From CAZAQK01 sp964535825 (GTDB lineage Bacteria > Pseudomonadota > Alphaproteobacteria > Rickettsiales > SXRF01): 64,000 nucleotides of DNA. The translations under genes were made by a program, and so were the position numbers. The stretch spans positions 62,001 through 126,000 of the forward strand of contig CAZHUC010000005.1 of NCBI GenBank assembly GCA_964535825.1, given 5' to 3'. The notes beneath the pieces are model-generated. The model did no database searches. It was not told the DNA's origin and was given only the letters and a program-made list of their open reading frames with translations. Of the stretch, positions 7,671 to 17,184 are shown piece after piece. How positions within the stretch are numbered: position 1 is the first letter of the stretch; each line of letters opens with the position of its first letter.

Positions 7671-9602
7671 ATGGCACAGGGGTTTTTATTCAGGACTAAG
7701 TTGCTGCATAGCACGGTATTGCTTTGTGTACCGCTGTTATTGTCACTACCGCTCACCGAAGTTCACGCCGCCCCAGAATCCCAGGAATCGAACCCCAATG
7801 TTATCCCGCGCGCCAGTGGCGTAAATGCCTATCGCGCCCGCCGGATACAGGCACGCGCAGAATCATACCAACAGCGCAAGCAGTTCCCTCCCGCTGAAAA
7901 GCCTGCTGAAACCGTCGCTGAACAGCCACCGGAAATGGTGGAAACCAAGCATGCTGCGCCTCTTAAAGTGGTGATTCCTAACCTTGTGGAATCCCCTGCT
8001 CCTGCTGCAGAAACTCGCGGCACACGAATGGTTACCCGTGACTCTCCTGCCTACAAATACCTTGCTAACCAGCAGCACGATGATGTCCCAAATGCTGCGG
8101 CAGAGGCGGCATCTACGCCCATCGCCGATCAGCTGGCTGAGGCAGGAAGTGCCGTGACCTCGGCACTAAGCGATGCTGGAAGCAGCCTGCTTTCTGCCAT
8201 TTTACCTGATTCACAAGAGCAAGCGTCAGATGTTGATAATATCGCCCTGCCGCAAATGCAGCTTGCCGCCACGGATGAACCACCAGCGCCAGCGCAGAAC
8301 GCAGAGCCGCCTGCCGCACCACCAGCGACAGAAAATTCCGAGAATGCTGCGCAGCCACAACCTGATGCGAAGCCGATCAGGTATTTTTCCCCTGGCATTA
8401 TTATAAAAAGGGAAGTGGTACGTCTGCCTATCGATCCTGAAGCATTGGCATCAGCAAGCCCTGAACAGCTTGCGCTACTTTCTCCTGCAGCAGGTGAGTC
8501 GGCCTCTACTATGGATTCGCCGCTGATACAGATCCCATCCACGAATGAATCCGCCGCAGAACCAGAACCAGAATCGCCTCCGGCTGCCCCTGAAATCACA
8601 CCACTGGTAGCACCTGAAGCATCAACACCCGTGCCACCTCCGGTGACAGCCACACCAGCTACCACGAACGATACCCAGGCAACAGAACTTCCATCAACAC
8701 CTGCTGCACCTGTTGAGCAATTGCCATCGATCGAGCCGACCACTGCAAGCCAACCAGATGAAAAGGCTCTGCCGGAAAGCACGCCCCCTGCTGCCGCTCT
8801 TGATGCCGAGCTGTCTAAAGAAGAACCTGAAGCTCTTTCTCCCAAGAGCAAACAGATCATGCAGTCCCTGCCCTCCATGGCAGATGAAAAATCGAAAGAA
8901 CCCCTTGGCTTTGACATCGATCGCAGCAAGGAGACAGGCGATGTATTTGAAGCCAATGTGCAGGAAGCCGGTGAGATCCATGAAGCTGCCGGTGTAAAGC
9001 TAGAGGTCAGAACCCCGGCAATGAATATCAACTATGAATTAGAGAAAGCGTATAATGCGCTGCTGTCCGGACAAAGCAATGCCGCCATCACCATCTATAA
9101 AGAGGTCCTGAAGAATGACCCGCTCAATGAAGATGCGTTGTTCGGCCTGGCCACCACTTACCACCGCGCTGGCCAGATCGAGGCGGCGCGTCCTTTATAC
9201 GGCAAGCTACTGGCACAAAACCCCAGCCATCGCTCGGCTCTCAATAACTTCCTGGTACTGGTGGCCGATGAAGCCCCGCAAGAAGCCCTGCTCCAGCTGG
9301 AGGCTCTTGAGAAGAAAAGCCCCGATTTCAGCCCGATACCAGCACAAATGGCTGTTATTTATCAGAAAAATGGAGATTTTGCCAAAGCCAGCGAGAAAAT
9401 GTTCAAGGCCGTCTCCCTTGCCCCTGAGAACCTGACCTACCGCTATAACCTTGCGATCCTTATGGATAAACAGCGTAATTATGAAGAAGCAACAAAGCTT
9501 TACGGGCAGCTCGTGCAGGCCCACGCCCGGGGTGAGGTCATACCTGGAAACATTACCGCAATTCAGGAAAGATTAACCTTTCTGCGGTCTAATAAGCACT
9601 AG
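7671..9602 (+). CDS. exported Ala/Pro-rich TPR protein upstream of pilT
   Basis: The start is the ATG at 7671; a GTG at 7668 is an alternative. A signal peptide or signal anchor (about 1-35, ending near VHAAP) is followed by about 400 residues of Ala/Pro/Glu-rich, probably disordered linker. The C-terminal domain (about 450-643) has several TPR units: AYNALLSGQSNAAITIYKEV, ALFGLATTYHRAGQIEAARPLY, AVIYQKNGDFAKASEKMFKA and NLAILMDKQRNYEEATKLYG. It lies 34 bases upstream of pilT, so it probably belongs to the pilus system; the layout resembles MshN- or PilF-like pilus accessory proteins. That link is inference from context. Confidence 0.78.
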   Translation: MAQGFLFRTKLLHSTVLLCVPLLLSLPLTEVHAAPESQESNPNVIPRASGVNAYRARRIQARAESYQQRKQFPPAEKPAETVAEQPPEMVETKHAAPLKVVIPNLVESPAPAAETRGTRMVTRDSPAYKYLANQQHDDVPNAAAEAASTPIADQLAEAGSAVTSALSDAGSSLLSAILPDSQEQASDVDNIALPQMQLAATDEPPAPAQNAEPPAAPPATENSENAAQPQPDAKPIRYFSPGIIIKREVVRLPIDPEALASASPEQLALLSPAAGESASTMDSPLIQIPSTNESAAEPEPESPPAAPEITPLVAPEASTPVPPPVTATPATTNDTQATELPSTPAAPVEQLPSIEPTTASQPDEKALPESTPPAAALDAELSKEEPEALSPKSKQIMQSLPSMADEKSKEPLGFDIDRSKETGDVFEANVQEAGEIHEAAGVKLEVRTPAMNINYELEKAYNALLSGQSNAAITIYKEVLKNDPLNEDALFGLATTYHRAGQIEAARPLYGKLLAQNPSHRSALNNFLVLVADEAPQEALLQLEALEKKSPDFSPIPAQMAVIYQKNGDFAKASEKMFKAVSLAPENLTYRYNLAILMDKQRNYEEATKLYGQLVQAHARGEVIPGNITAIQERLTFLRSNKH

Positions 9603-9636
9603 TAAAACCTTTATTTTTTATACAGGGGTATGATCG

Positions 9637-10788
9637 ATGGAAATCACCGATCTGTTAGTGTTTACACAAAAAAACAACGCGTCGGATTTACACCTTTCCA
9701 CCAATAATCCGCCTTACCTGCGTATCAACGGGGAAATGGTGCCTTATAAGACCCCGCCTCTTAGCACCGATGATATTAAGCTGATGCTGTACTCCATCAT
9801 GACCGAGCAACAGCGTTCCGATTACGAGCGTGATATGGAGATCGACTTTGCTATCTCATTCGGACAGGACATGCGTTTCCGCGTCAATGCCTTCAATACC
9901 ATGAATGGCCCTGCAGCCGTAATGCGTACCATTCCGAATAACATCCAGTCACTTGAAGAATTACATGCCCCAGAGATACTGAAAAAACTCAGCATGCTGC
10001 ATAAAGGCCTCGTACTGGTGACCGGACCGACCGGTTCGGGTAAATCGACCACGCTGGCTGCCATGGTGGATTTCATTAATGCCAGTGAAGCCAAACATAT
10101 CATTACGATCGAAGATCCGATCGAGTTCCTGCATGTATCCAAGAAATCACTTATCAACCAGCGCGAGGTTGGCAGAAGCACCAAATCCTTCGCCCGTGCC
10201 CTAAAGAGTGCGCTGCGTGAAGACCCGGATGTGATTCTGGTGGGCGAGTTACGCGATATCGAAACCATACAGCTGGCACTGACCGCTGCAGAAACCGGCC
10301 ACTTAGTGCTTGGTACGCTGCACACCAACTCTGCGCCAAAGACCATCGATCGTATCATTGACGTATTCCCTGCCGATGACAAAGAAATGGTGCGCGCCAT
10401 GCTTTCCGTTTCGCTTGAAGGTGTGGTCACGCAGGCCCTGCTCAGGCGCAAGGAAGGTGGTCGTGTGGCCGTGCATGAGATCATGCTGGGCACACCAGCC
10501 GTGCGAAATCTCATTCGCGAAGGTAAAGTACCGCAACTCTATTCTCTCATCCAGATGGGCAGCAAACTTGGCATGCGCACCATGAAAGAATCCGTATACC
10601 AGCTTCTGGAAGAAGGTGTGGTCACCGAGGCGGTGGCCCGTGCACATCTTGCCACCAGTGTGGACGAAGATGCCGAGAATAATCAGGATAATAACACGAC
10701 CGAAACCAAAGCCAAACCACAGGCAGCGAAAAAGACCAGCAGCAGTGATACTGGCAGCGGTACACGCAGCGTATATACAGGGTTCTGA
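9637..10788 (+). CDS. pilT: type IV pilus retraction ATPase PilT
   Basis: The 383-residue protein is a hexameric ATPase that depolymerises type IV pili from the cytoplasmic face. Features: N-terminal PAS-like domain with ASDLHLSTNNPPYLRINGEM, Walker A GPTGSGKST (about 130-138), Asp box with TIEDPIEFLH, Walker B DPDVILVGELRD, His box TGHLVLGTLHTN, and the PilT C-terminal signature AVRNLIREGK (usual form AIRNLIRE). The last 40 residues are a low-complexity Lys/Thr/Ser tail. It is followed after three bases by a second PilT-family gene. Type IVa retraction ATPases are not common in alphaproteobacteria. Confidence 0.93.
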   Translation: MEITDLLVFTQKNNASDLHLSTNNPPYLRINGEMVPYKTPPLSTDDIKLMLYSIMTEQQRSDYERDMEIDFAISFGQDMRFRVNAFNTMNGPAAVMRTIPNNIQSLEELHAPEILKKLSMLHKGLVLVTGPTGSGKSTTLAAMVDFINASEAKHIITIEDPIEFLHVSKKSLINQREVGRSTKSFARALKSALREDPDVILVGELRDIETIQLALTAAETGHLVLGTLHTNSAPKTIDRIIDVFPADDKEMVRAMLSVSLEGVVTQALLRRKEGGRVAVHEIMLGTPAVRNLIREGKVPQLYSLIQMGSKLGMRTMKESVYQLLEEGVVTEAVARAHLATSVDEDAENNQDNNTTETKAKPQAAKKTSSSDTGSGTRSVYTGF

Positions 10789-10791
10789 TAT

Positions 10792-11919
10792 ATGGCCGTA
10801 GATGTTTCCGCTTTAATTGAGATCTTGCTGGAAAAAGGCGCATCGGATCTATACCTCACCGTGGGCAAACCTGCCTGCGTACGCATCACGAATACCATCC
10901 ATAACATCGCCAGTGAGCCGCTGAGCCAGACAGATATAGACAGCATCATCCATGAGCTTATCAGTCCGGAGATCCTCGAGGAATTTGAATCAACCCTTGA
11001 ATACAACACCGCTGTCAACTGGCAGGATAAGGCACGTTTCCGTGTGAACCTGTTTCGCCAGCGACAGAACACCGGCATCGTACTGCGCCGCATCCAGACC
11101 TTTATTCCTTCGATGGAAGAATTGCATTTACCTAAAGTATATTCCGATCTGATCATGGAACGCCGTGGACTGGTACTTATCGTGGGCCCGACCGGATCAG
11201 GCAAATCCACATCGCTGGCATCGATGCTTGAATACCGTAACCGGCATGGCAACGGGCATATTGTGACCATCGAAGACCCTATCGAATACCTCATTGAGCA
11301 CAAGAACTGCATCATTACCCAGCGCGATGTGGGAATCGACACCTATTCCTTCGGGATCGGGCTGAAGAATGCCCTGCGCCAGACCCCGGATGTGATCGTG
11401 ATCGGTGAGATACGCGACCGCGAGACCATGGATCATGCCATTGTGTTCGCAGAGACCGGTCATCTCTGCCTTGCCACGCTGCACGCTAATAATTCTAACC
11501 AGGCGATCGAGCGTATCATCAACTTCTTCCCCGAAGAAAAACACGCGCAGGTGCTTCTGAACCTGTCACTGAACCTGAAGGCAGTGCTCTCGCAGCGTCT
11601 TTTACCTGATACAAAAGGTACACGCAGCATCGCCATCGAGATCATGCTGAACCAGGGTCTTATCCGTAACCTGATACAGGAAGGCCGCGTGCGGGAAATC
11701 AAGGATTGCATGGAAAAGAACCGTGATATCGGCATGCAAAGTTTCGATCAGGCGCTGGTGGACATGTTCATCAATGGCCTCATCACCGAAGAGGTGGCAC
11801 TGGCAGAATCCGATAACCCGGCCAACCTGCGCCTTGCCCTGAAACAGCATGCCATCAGCAGCATGAGCAGCCCGTTCCGCCATGCGGATATGGGTACACT
11901 GGGCAAGCAACAGTTTTAG
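10792..11919 (+). CDS. pilU: PilT-dependent retraction ATPase PilU
   Basis: This 375-residue PilT paralogue lies three bases after pilT. It has GASDLYLTVGKPACVRI at the N-terminus, Walker A GPTGSGKST (about 132-140), TIEDPIEYLIEHKNCIITQRDVGIDT (the PilU-type extension of the Asp box), Walker B PDVIVIGEIRD and TGHLCLATLHANN. The C-terminal LIRNLIQEGR and the SFDQAL motif fit PilU. PilU assists PilT under load. The tail after about 340 is poorly conserved. It converges with the ABC ATPase gene with only six bases between stops and no visible terminator. Confidence 0.88.
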   Translation: MAVDVSALIEILLEKGASDLYLTVGKPACVRITNTIHNIASEPLSQTDIDSIIHELISPEILEEFESTLEYNTAVNWQDKARFRVNLFRQRQNTGIVLRRIQTFIPSMEELHLPKVYSDLIMERRGLVLIVGPTGSGKSTSLASMLEYRNRHGNGHIVTIEDPIEYLIEHKNCIITQRDVGIDTYSFGIGLKNALRQTPDVIVIGEIRDRETMDHAIVFAETGHLCLATLHANNSNQAIERIINFFPEEKHAQVLLNLSLNLKAVLSQRLLPDTKGTRSIAIEIMLNQGLIRNLIQEGRVREIKDCMEKNRDIGMQSFDQALVDMFINGLITEEVALAESDNPANLRLALKQHAISSMSSPFRHADMGTLGKQQF

Positions 11920-11925
11920 CTAATA

Positions 11926-12657
11926 TCAGGCGGCGATCTTTTCCTGGATCGACTTGAGGAATGCCTTTTCCAGCGATTGGTCATTATGCTGCGTTTTAAA
12001 TGCATCCGGCTTCCCAACATAACACAACTTGCCATTATGGATCACCCCGATGCGGTCACATATCTCATCAATATCGGAAAGAATATGTGAACTGAAAAAG
12101 ATGGTACGTCCCTTCTTCTTCGCATCCATCAAAAGATCCTTCAGACGTATACGGGCACTCGGATCAAGGCCACTCATCGGTTCGTCAAGGATCAGCAGCG
12201 GTACATCAAGTAACAACCCGCCCAACAGGCCGAGTTTTTGCCCCATGCCCTTGGAATATGAACCCACGCGCGATTCAAGTACATCCGGATTCAGATCAAG
12301 CGCAGCCGCCATGTCGCGTGCCTGTTGCTTATCCAGCTTTCTGCCATAATACGACACGGCCAGATCCAGATATTCCATACCTTTCAAATAGCGTGACGGC
12401 TGGAATTTCTCTGGCAGATAGGAAAGCTTCTTGCGAGCATTGATATCGGTGGCTTTAAGCCCAAAGATCTCCGCATGCCCACCATTGGCAGATGCCAGAT
12501 CCAGAATGATTTTGATCAATGTGGTCTTGCCCGCGCCATTCAAGCCAATAAGCCCGAACATCTCACCTTCCGACAGAGAAAAGCTCACTTGCTCCAGCAC
12601 AGTGCGCTCACCATACTTCTTATCAATAGCGTGGATACTTAAGGGTGCTGTACTCAT
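11926..12657 (-). CDS. ABC transporter ATP-binding protein in the pilus operon
   Basis: The 243-residue protein is a single nucleotide-binding domain of the CcmA/ABC-2 type: Walker A GLNGAGKT (about 38-45), Q-loop region YLPEKFQPSRYL, signature YSKGMGQKLGL, Walker B LLILDEPMSGLDPSAR, and the switch His in SSHILSDI. No permease is encoded beside it. Its start overlaps the stop of the PilP-like gene by four bases (ATGA), so it is translated with the pilus operon. In Myxococcus an ABC ATPase (PilH) with partners PilG and PilI is needed for pilus assembly; a similar role here is inference. Confidence 0.85.
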   Translation of the reverse strand: MSTAPLSIHAIDKKYGERTVLEQVSFSLSEGEMFGLIGLNGAGKTTLIKIILDLASANGGHAEIFGLKATDINARKKLSYLPEKFQPSRYLKGMEYLDLAVSYYGRKLDKQQARDMAAALDLNPDVLESRVGSYSKGMGQKLGLLGGLLLDVPLLILDEPMSGLDPSARIRLKDLLMDAKKKGRTIFFSSHILSDIDEICDRIGVIHNGKLCYVGKPDAFKTQHNDQSLEKAFLKSIQEKIAA

Positions 12658-13541
12658 TCTTTCTTTTGTTCTCCTGATCCATAATTACCAATGAGCTCTG
12701 CAGGATTTTCCTGCGTTGGAACAATTGGAGCTATATTGGCTTCCGGCTGTTTCTCATTATTTGTAGCATCTGAATCTGAATATATGTCCTGTATGACATC
12801 GGGGGAATTGTCCAGCACTATCGGCTTGGCCTGGAAATCTTTTTCGATCTCCTGGTTGTCCACCGTCACTGGAAGTACTTTTCCTTCAAGCACTTTCATC
12901 ACATACGATGAGAATGTCTGGTTGGGTTTCAGCACGAATGATACCATCCTTGCCGCCTGATCGAGCATAACAAACTCATTGCTGTTATTTTCCCATGTTT
13001 TCCTTACTCGTTCAAAATCTGCTGGTGTCCATTGCAGCGTGACCTGGTTCTTGTCTATGCCAACCACTTTGATCTCTGAGCTGTGCTGCTTTGATTCCGG
13101 CGTGATACGCTGACCGTTAAGCCACACGGTCCAATCAGTATCCGTATGGAACACCAAAGACTCCAGGAAGAACTGCGGGTAAGTGTAATACCTGTCCTGT
13201 GAGCGCGCTTGTTTAATTTCACCCACCTGGCTGAACCACTCTTCTGCACTAAAATCCTCCCGTACAGTTGTAGTCCCACCACGATTCGTATATGACAGAA
13301 CTGCCAGTCTGATCTTTTCTACTTCTTTATCACTATAAAAAATGCTTTCCAGTGGCCCGACCGGTTGCTGCACAGCCGGTTGCGGGGCGTCTGGCTGTGG
13401 GATACCTGGTTGCGGAACAGCTTGTGGTGGCATGGGCGGCTGCAGCGGATTCTGTGCAATAGCCGCAGAAATGCCGCCCCCAAGCATTGGGGCAAGCGCA
13501 ATACAGATGATCACCCGCTTCTGCAAGACATTATCCTGCAT
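12654..13541 (-). CDS. PilP/MshK-like exported pilus assembly protein
   Basis: This 295-residue protein has a signal peptide (about 1-28, IAQN), a Pro/Gln-rich linker (about 30-62), and a globular part holding WTVWLNGQRITPESK and IKVVGIDKNQVTLQW. That strand pattern is typical of the small beta domain of GspC, PilP and MshK proteins, which bridge the inner-membrane platform to the secretin. It overlaps the PilO-like gene upstream by 11 bases and the ABC ATPase downstream by four. Sequence identity to any named family is not obvious, so the call rests on domain pattern and gene order. Confidence 0.6.
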   Translation of the reverse strand: MQDNVLQKRVIICIALAPMLGGGISAAIAQNPLQPPMPPQAVPQPGIPQPDAPQPAVQQPVGPLESIFYSDKEVEKIRLAVLSYTNRGGTTTVREDFSAEEWFSQVGEIKQARSQDRYYTYPQFFLESLVFHTDTDWTVWLNGQRITPESKQHSSEIKVVGIDKNQVTLQWTPADFERVRKTWENNSNEFVMLDQAARMVSFVLKPNQTFSSYVMKVLEGKVLPVTVDNQEIEKDFQAKPIVLDNSPDVIQDIYSDSDATNNEKQPEANIAPIVPTQENPAELIGNYGSGEQKKE

Positions 13542-14190
13542 TTGGCTTGCCTCCGTTAGCTTCCGGAATATCTATAGGAGAGATACCGAACCAGTTGAAT
13601 TTCAACTTCACTCCCACCATGCGCATATGCCCTTTGCTGGCGATATCTATCAGAATTTCATTGGTTACTTTTTGTTCGCGCGCCAGCTCAAGACTGGTGA
13701 TCTTGACCGAGCCTGTAAAGTCCTTTTGTATGGATTCGATCAGCTTATACACGTCCTCATCTGTCAGAGCATCACATGTGATCAACACTTCATGATACCG
13801 CATCATTGCGGTCTTTTTTTTGTATTGAGGATTATCAATTTCTTTAGGTGCGGATACCTCCAAAGTGATATTCTTAAGGCCGTACCTTGCCCCATATCTC
13901 CTGAGCATTCCCGATACCATGTCAGGATTTGTAGCCAGCCGTTCGGACTGGTTCTTCTGCTTCGCCTCATCGTACAATTCATGATTCTTCTGGATCTTTG
14001 TGTATTTGTCATTCAGTGATGCCAGTTCGTTGCTAAGCACAGATTCGCTGGTCTTCATGTTAAGATTTTCTGCCTGGTACTCTTCATGCATAGAGATGAG
14101 TAAGAAAAGCACTATCGAAGCAACAGCAAGCCCGCCAAGCGTTACCAGACTTTCCATGAACAGCCGTTTTCTCATGACCTGATGCTTCAT
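13531..14190 (-). CDS. PilO/MshJ-like inner-membrane protein
   Basis: The 219-residue protein has one N-terminal membrane helix (about 14-33), a coiled coil (about 40-85) and a C-terminal alpha/beta domain, the layout of PilO, MshJ and GspM proteins. These form the periplasmic part of the inner-membrane alignment complex of pili and type II secretion. The ATGA overlap with the PilM/N-like gene shows tight coupling. No catalytic residues are expected. Assignment is by topology, size and position between PilM/N-like and PilP-like genes. Confidence 0.62.
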   Translation of the reverse strand: MKHQVMRKRLFMESLVTLGGLAVASIVLFLLISMHEEYQAENLNMKTSESVLSNELASLNDKYTKIQKNHELYDEAKQKNQSERLATNPDMVSGMLRRYGARYGLKNITLEVSAPKEIDNPQYKKKTAMMRYHEVLITCDALTDEDVYKLIESIQKDFTGSVKITSLELAREQKVTNEILIDIASKGHMRMVGVKLKFNWFGISPIDIPEANGGKPNAG

Positions 14191-15923
14191 CGTCTTAACA
14201 TCTCCGGTGGCATTCCCGGTGGCATTCCCGGCATGCGTGTTGGCGGAGCGGCAGTTACGACTGTTTCTTTGATCGAAATCTCGGCTTCCACCGGCCCCGA
14301 CTGAACAGGTGTTGAATCAGACTCATCATCGTCCACATCAATATTGGCAGAAAGCACTTTATTTTCCGAGAACGCAGCCGGAAGTGTTTTGTATACAACA
14401 TCATATCCAGGCAGCCATGATTTTAAATCATCAAGTACTTTTTTGGAGGCTAACTTAAAGGCTTTCTTATCCTTGATAACGTCAAGGAATTCCACCTCGA
14501 GTTCAACCTGCTCACTCGATTTGTCAGCACCGGCCAGAAAGCCCGGGTTTGCTATCGTACTGGTCAGTTGCCAGTTTATTTCCTTTACCCACACAGGTGA
14601 TTGCTTGATCGGCATGATCCTGGAGATGAATGGAGCAGGAGAGAATTTTTCTTTCTGCAACTGAATATATAGATCTAAAAGATCATTGGCTTTTTCAATA
14701 TCTATGTCGGACCGGTTGATCTCCTGTTTCAGCGTTTCCACGCGTACCTGCTGCGATCTTATATTATCCTCCATATCACCAGCGTCCTGTGACATAGTAA
14801 ACATATCAAACCCCAGTACAGCGGCGTATCCCACGATCCCCACAGCCAGCGTTCCCGTTACCATACGCTGCGCGGAGATGAGCATGCGATACTGATCCAC
14901 ATGCTTGGATAAGGTAGTGCCCAATGGCAGAACGAATTTACGGCTACAACCAATTGTTGCCGCCAGTATCACATCTCCGAACTGGTCTGTTGGCTGCGTT
15001 GCACCTTCGATACCCATCTGCTGGGCCAGCTCATACGGTGTAAATACATGCATTTCCGCTGCAGAGAATTTATTGCGGTCGATAGAGCTCTTGATGCCAG
15101 CCGATGCGACGATATATATCGCAAGCCCCTCCTGTGCATTGAAGGACAGACGCTTCATATATTCAATGGTCGATTGCATTTCCTGCTCGATATTGCCCGC
15201 GACCATTTCCGTGTTCGACTCACCGATAGGCTGTGCAAGACGAGTAAAAACGATCCTGCCATTGCGCAATATCACCTGCCTGAATCCACCTACCTTATTG
15301 TGGCTCACAAAGAATTTCCATTTGGGTTCTTTGTCGGTGTTATTAATGCCTGCTGACCTATCAATGTATTTGACGATATTTTCAGCTTCAACGGACAACA
15401 AGCGTATGCCGCGGAAATGGTTGGGCAGCGCCTCAACAAATTCCAGCCAGGCAGTAAGCTGTGGATTCTTTTCCACCGCAACCATTATGAAATTCCAGTC
15501 TTTGCGGCCTGTGGTCTCGCGCCCCAGCGTGAGCGCCCCTTTGATCTCCATACTGCCGAATTCACGATCCAGGCGTCTTTTGACCAGTTTGCTCACGGAT
15601 AACGACGATACCGGAGGCAAGGTCTGCTGGAGGTAGGTCTGATCCATATTGTCCAGCACCATGAGGATGGGCGCATCCTGATCTTTGGAAAGTGTCTGGC
15701 GGAATTCGCCAAGGCTTTGCATGCTGGCATCCGGTACGAACTGGCGGCTTTGCACTGCACTACCCTTCATGTAGACAAGAATTGCACCTTCGTCGCCGAT
15801 GAACAGCACATACCTATTGCCAGAGGACGGCTTGAATGACAGCCCGCCCTTCCTGGTCTTCTCGCCTGCGCCGGATTTGCGCTGCTTTATCTTTTGAATT
15901 TGTTCTTTGATCGAAAGCGCCAT
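14187..15923 (-). CDS. PilM-PilN-like (MshI/GspL-type) pilus assembly protein
   Basis: I start it at the ATG at 15923 (MALSIKEQ), with AGGA just upstream, giving 578 residues; an in-frame ATG at 15962 is less likely. A cytoplasmic region of about 340 residues looks like the actin-like PilM/GspL domain (YVLFIGDEGAILVYMK, ILMVLDN), followed by a single membrane helix (about 345-365, GTLAVGIVGYAAVLGFDMF), a coiled coil, and a PilN-like periplasmic domain. The tail ends in Met/Pro/Gly repeats (MPGMPPGMPPEM). This one-chain form resembles MshI or GspL rather than separate pilM and pilN. Confidence 0.7.
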   Translation of the reverse strand: MALSIKEQIQKIKQRKSGAGEKTRKGGLSFKPSSGNRYVLFIGDEGAILVYMKGSAVQSRQFVPDASMQSLGEFRQTLSKDQDAPILMVLDNMDQTYLQQTLPPVSSLSVSKLVKRRLDREFGSMEIKGALTLGRETTGRKDWNFIMVAVEKNPQLTAWLEFVEALPNHFRGIRLLSVEAENIVKYIDRSAGINNTDKEPKWKFFVSHNKVGGFRQVILRNGRIVFTRLAQPIGESNTEMVAGNIEQEMQSTIEYMKRLSFNAQEGLAIYIVASAGIKSSIDRNKFSAAEMHVFTPYELAQQMGIEGATQPTDQFGDVILAATIGCSRKFVLPLGTTLSKHVDQYRMLISAQRMVTGTLAVGIVGYAAVLGFDMFTMSQDAGDMEDNIRSQQVRVETLKQEINRSDIDIEKANDLLDLYIQLQKEKFSPAPFISRIMPIKQSPVWVKEINWQLTSTIANPGFLAGADKSSEQVELEVEFLDVIKDKKAFKLASKKVLDDLKSWLPGYDVVYKTLPAAFSENKVLSANIDVDDDESDSTPVQSGPVEAEISIKETVVTAAPPTRMPGMPPGMPPEMLRR

Positions 15924-15980
15924 GTCATCCTGTAGTATTGTAACCAGCCACGAACATACCACTCTCCGGCAAAATACACA

Positions 15981-17183
15981 TTAAAATTTCATTTTGCTGA
16001 ACGATTCGTACAACGGCCCGAATACCGCCGCGATCACCCAGAAAATAATAACGCCCATCACGATGGTGAGCGCCGGTTGTATCATACCGACCATGGCCTC
16101 TACCGCGTCGTTTACCTCGCGGTTGTAGAAGAAATTGACGTTTTCCAGTGCCTCGGTCATGTTACCGCTGTCTTCCCCTACCTTGAACATGCGTATGACC
16201 AGATTGGGGAACTGGTTGGAAAGCCGAAGTGACGAGGTAAGCGAGCTGCCTTCCATGACGTTGGTCTTGACCAGATCCACCGAATCCTTGAGTACACGAT
16301 TTCCTACAACCCCCTTGGCTGCTTCCAGTGATTCCAGAATATCGATACCGCTGTTGAACATCACCGAGAAGAAGTGCGTGAAACGCGCCATATCCAGCTT
16401 ACGGATAACAGAACCTATCACCGGCAATCGCAGCGCAATAGAATCTACACGATAGGCAAACCCCTCCGACAAACGATACATGATTAGGAATACGATAAGG
16501 CTCAGCACTGGCAGCCCCAGTATCAGATACCAGTAATGCTGGAATCCATATGATATAGCGATAAGCGCACGCGTGTGCATCGGGATATCGAATCCCTGCG
16601 AGATAATGAAATCGACCAGTTTGGGTACAACAAAGATCATGAGTACGCTGATAACGATAGAGATCATGATAATAAGTGCGATAGGATAACGGGTTGCTTT
16701 CTTTACTTTACGGCGAATGTCTGCAGTCCATTTCAGATGCTCTGTCAGATGCATGAATGAGTCGGCAAGATTACCGGTCTTTTCACCCGCAGCTACCAGA
16801 CCAACGAATACGTTGCTGAATACCTTTGGATACGCAGCGAATGCCTTGGAAAGCATGCTACCATTCTTCACCGATTCATACACACCGGTCAGAATATCGC
16901 GCAGTTTATCGGATTCCGTGGAATCGCGCACGTCGGCAAGCGCATCATGCAGTGGCACGCCCGCCCTGTCGAGTTGCTCCAGATGCATACACAGGACGAT
17001 CATATCCTTGAGCTTGATACTGCCAAAGCGCGAGGTTTTCTTGATACGCGTCAGCCGTGCATCTACAAGGTCAAGCCCCAACTGCTTAAGGCGGGATTCA
17101 AGATCGAGCTCATTATCCGCAACAACCACGCCCCGCATCTTGCGGCCTGCGGGATTGATCGCGCTATAGTTGTAAATGGGCAT
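15981..17183 (-). CDS. pilC: type IV pilus / type II secretion platform protein PilC (GspF family)
   Basis: The 400-residue protein has two repeated GspF domains. The first holds LEQLDRAGVPLHDAL and GLVAAGEKTGNLADSF; the second MFNSGIDILESLEAAKGVVGN and MFKVGEDSGNMTEALENV. Membrane segments fall at about 165-190, 215-240 and 370-395. PilC is the inner-membrane rotor worked by PilB and PilT. It starts one base after the pilB stop, so the two are coupled. Confidence 0.93.
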   Translation of the reverse strand: MPIYNYSAINPAGRKMRGVVVADNELDLESRLKQLGLDLVDARLTRIKKTSRFGSIKLKDMIVLCMHLEQLDRAGVPLHDALADVRDSTESDKLRDILTGVYESVKNGSMLSKAFAAYPKVFSNVFVGLVAAGEKTGNLADSFMHLTEHLKWTADIRRKVKKATRYPIALIIMISIVISVLMIFVVPKLVDFIISQGFDIPMHTRALIAISYGFQHYWYLILGLPVLSLIVFLIMYRLSEGFAYRVDSIALRLPVIGSVIRKLDMARFTHFFSVMFNSGIDILESLEAAKGVVGNRVLKDSVDLVKTNVMEGSSLTSSLRLSNQFPNLVIRMFKVGEDSGNMTEALENVNFFYNREVNDAVEAMVGMIQPALTIVMGVIIFWVIAAVFGPLYESFSKMKF

Positions 17184-17184
17184 G

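Noticed and set aside
8129..9031. 300-codon open frame antisense to the TPR protein
   Set aside because: It is Ser/Gly/Ala-rich, as expected for the reverse of Ala/Pro-rich coding DNA, with no ribosome-binding site or recognisable domain.
9822..10514. 230-codon antisense frame inside pilT
   Set aside because: It mirrors the highly conserved PilT coding sequence and has no family features.
14905..15636. 243-codon plus frame inside the PilM/N-like gene
   Set aside because: It is a shadow of a gene with clear operon context and conserved layout.
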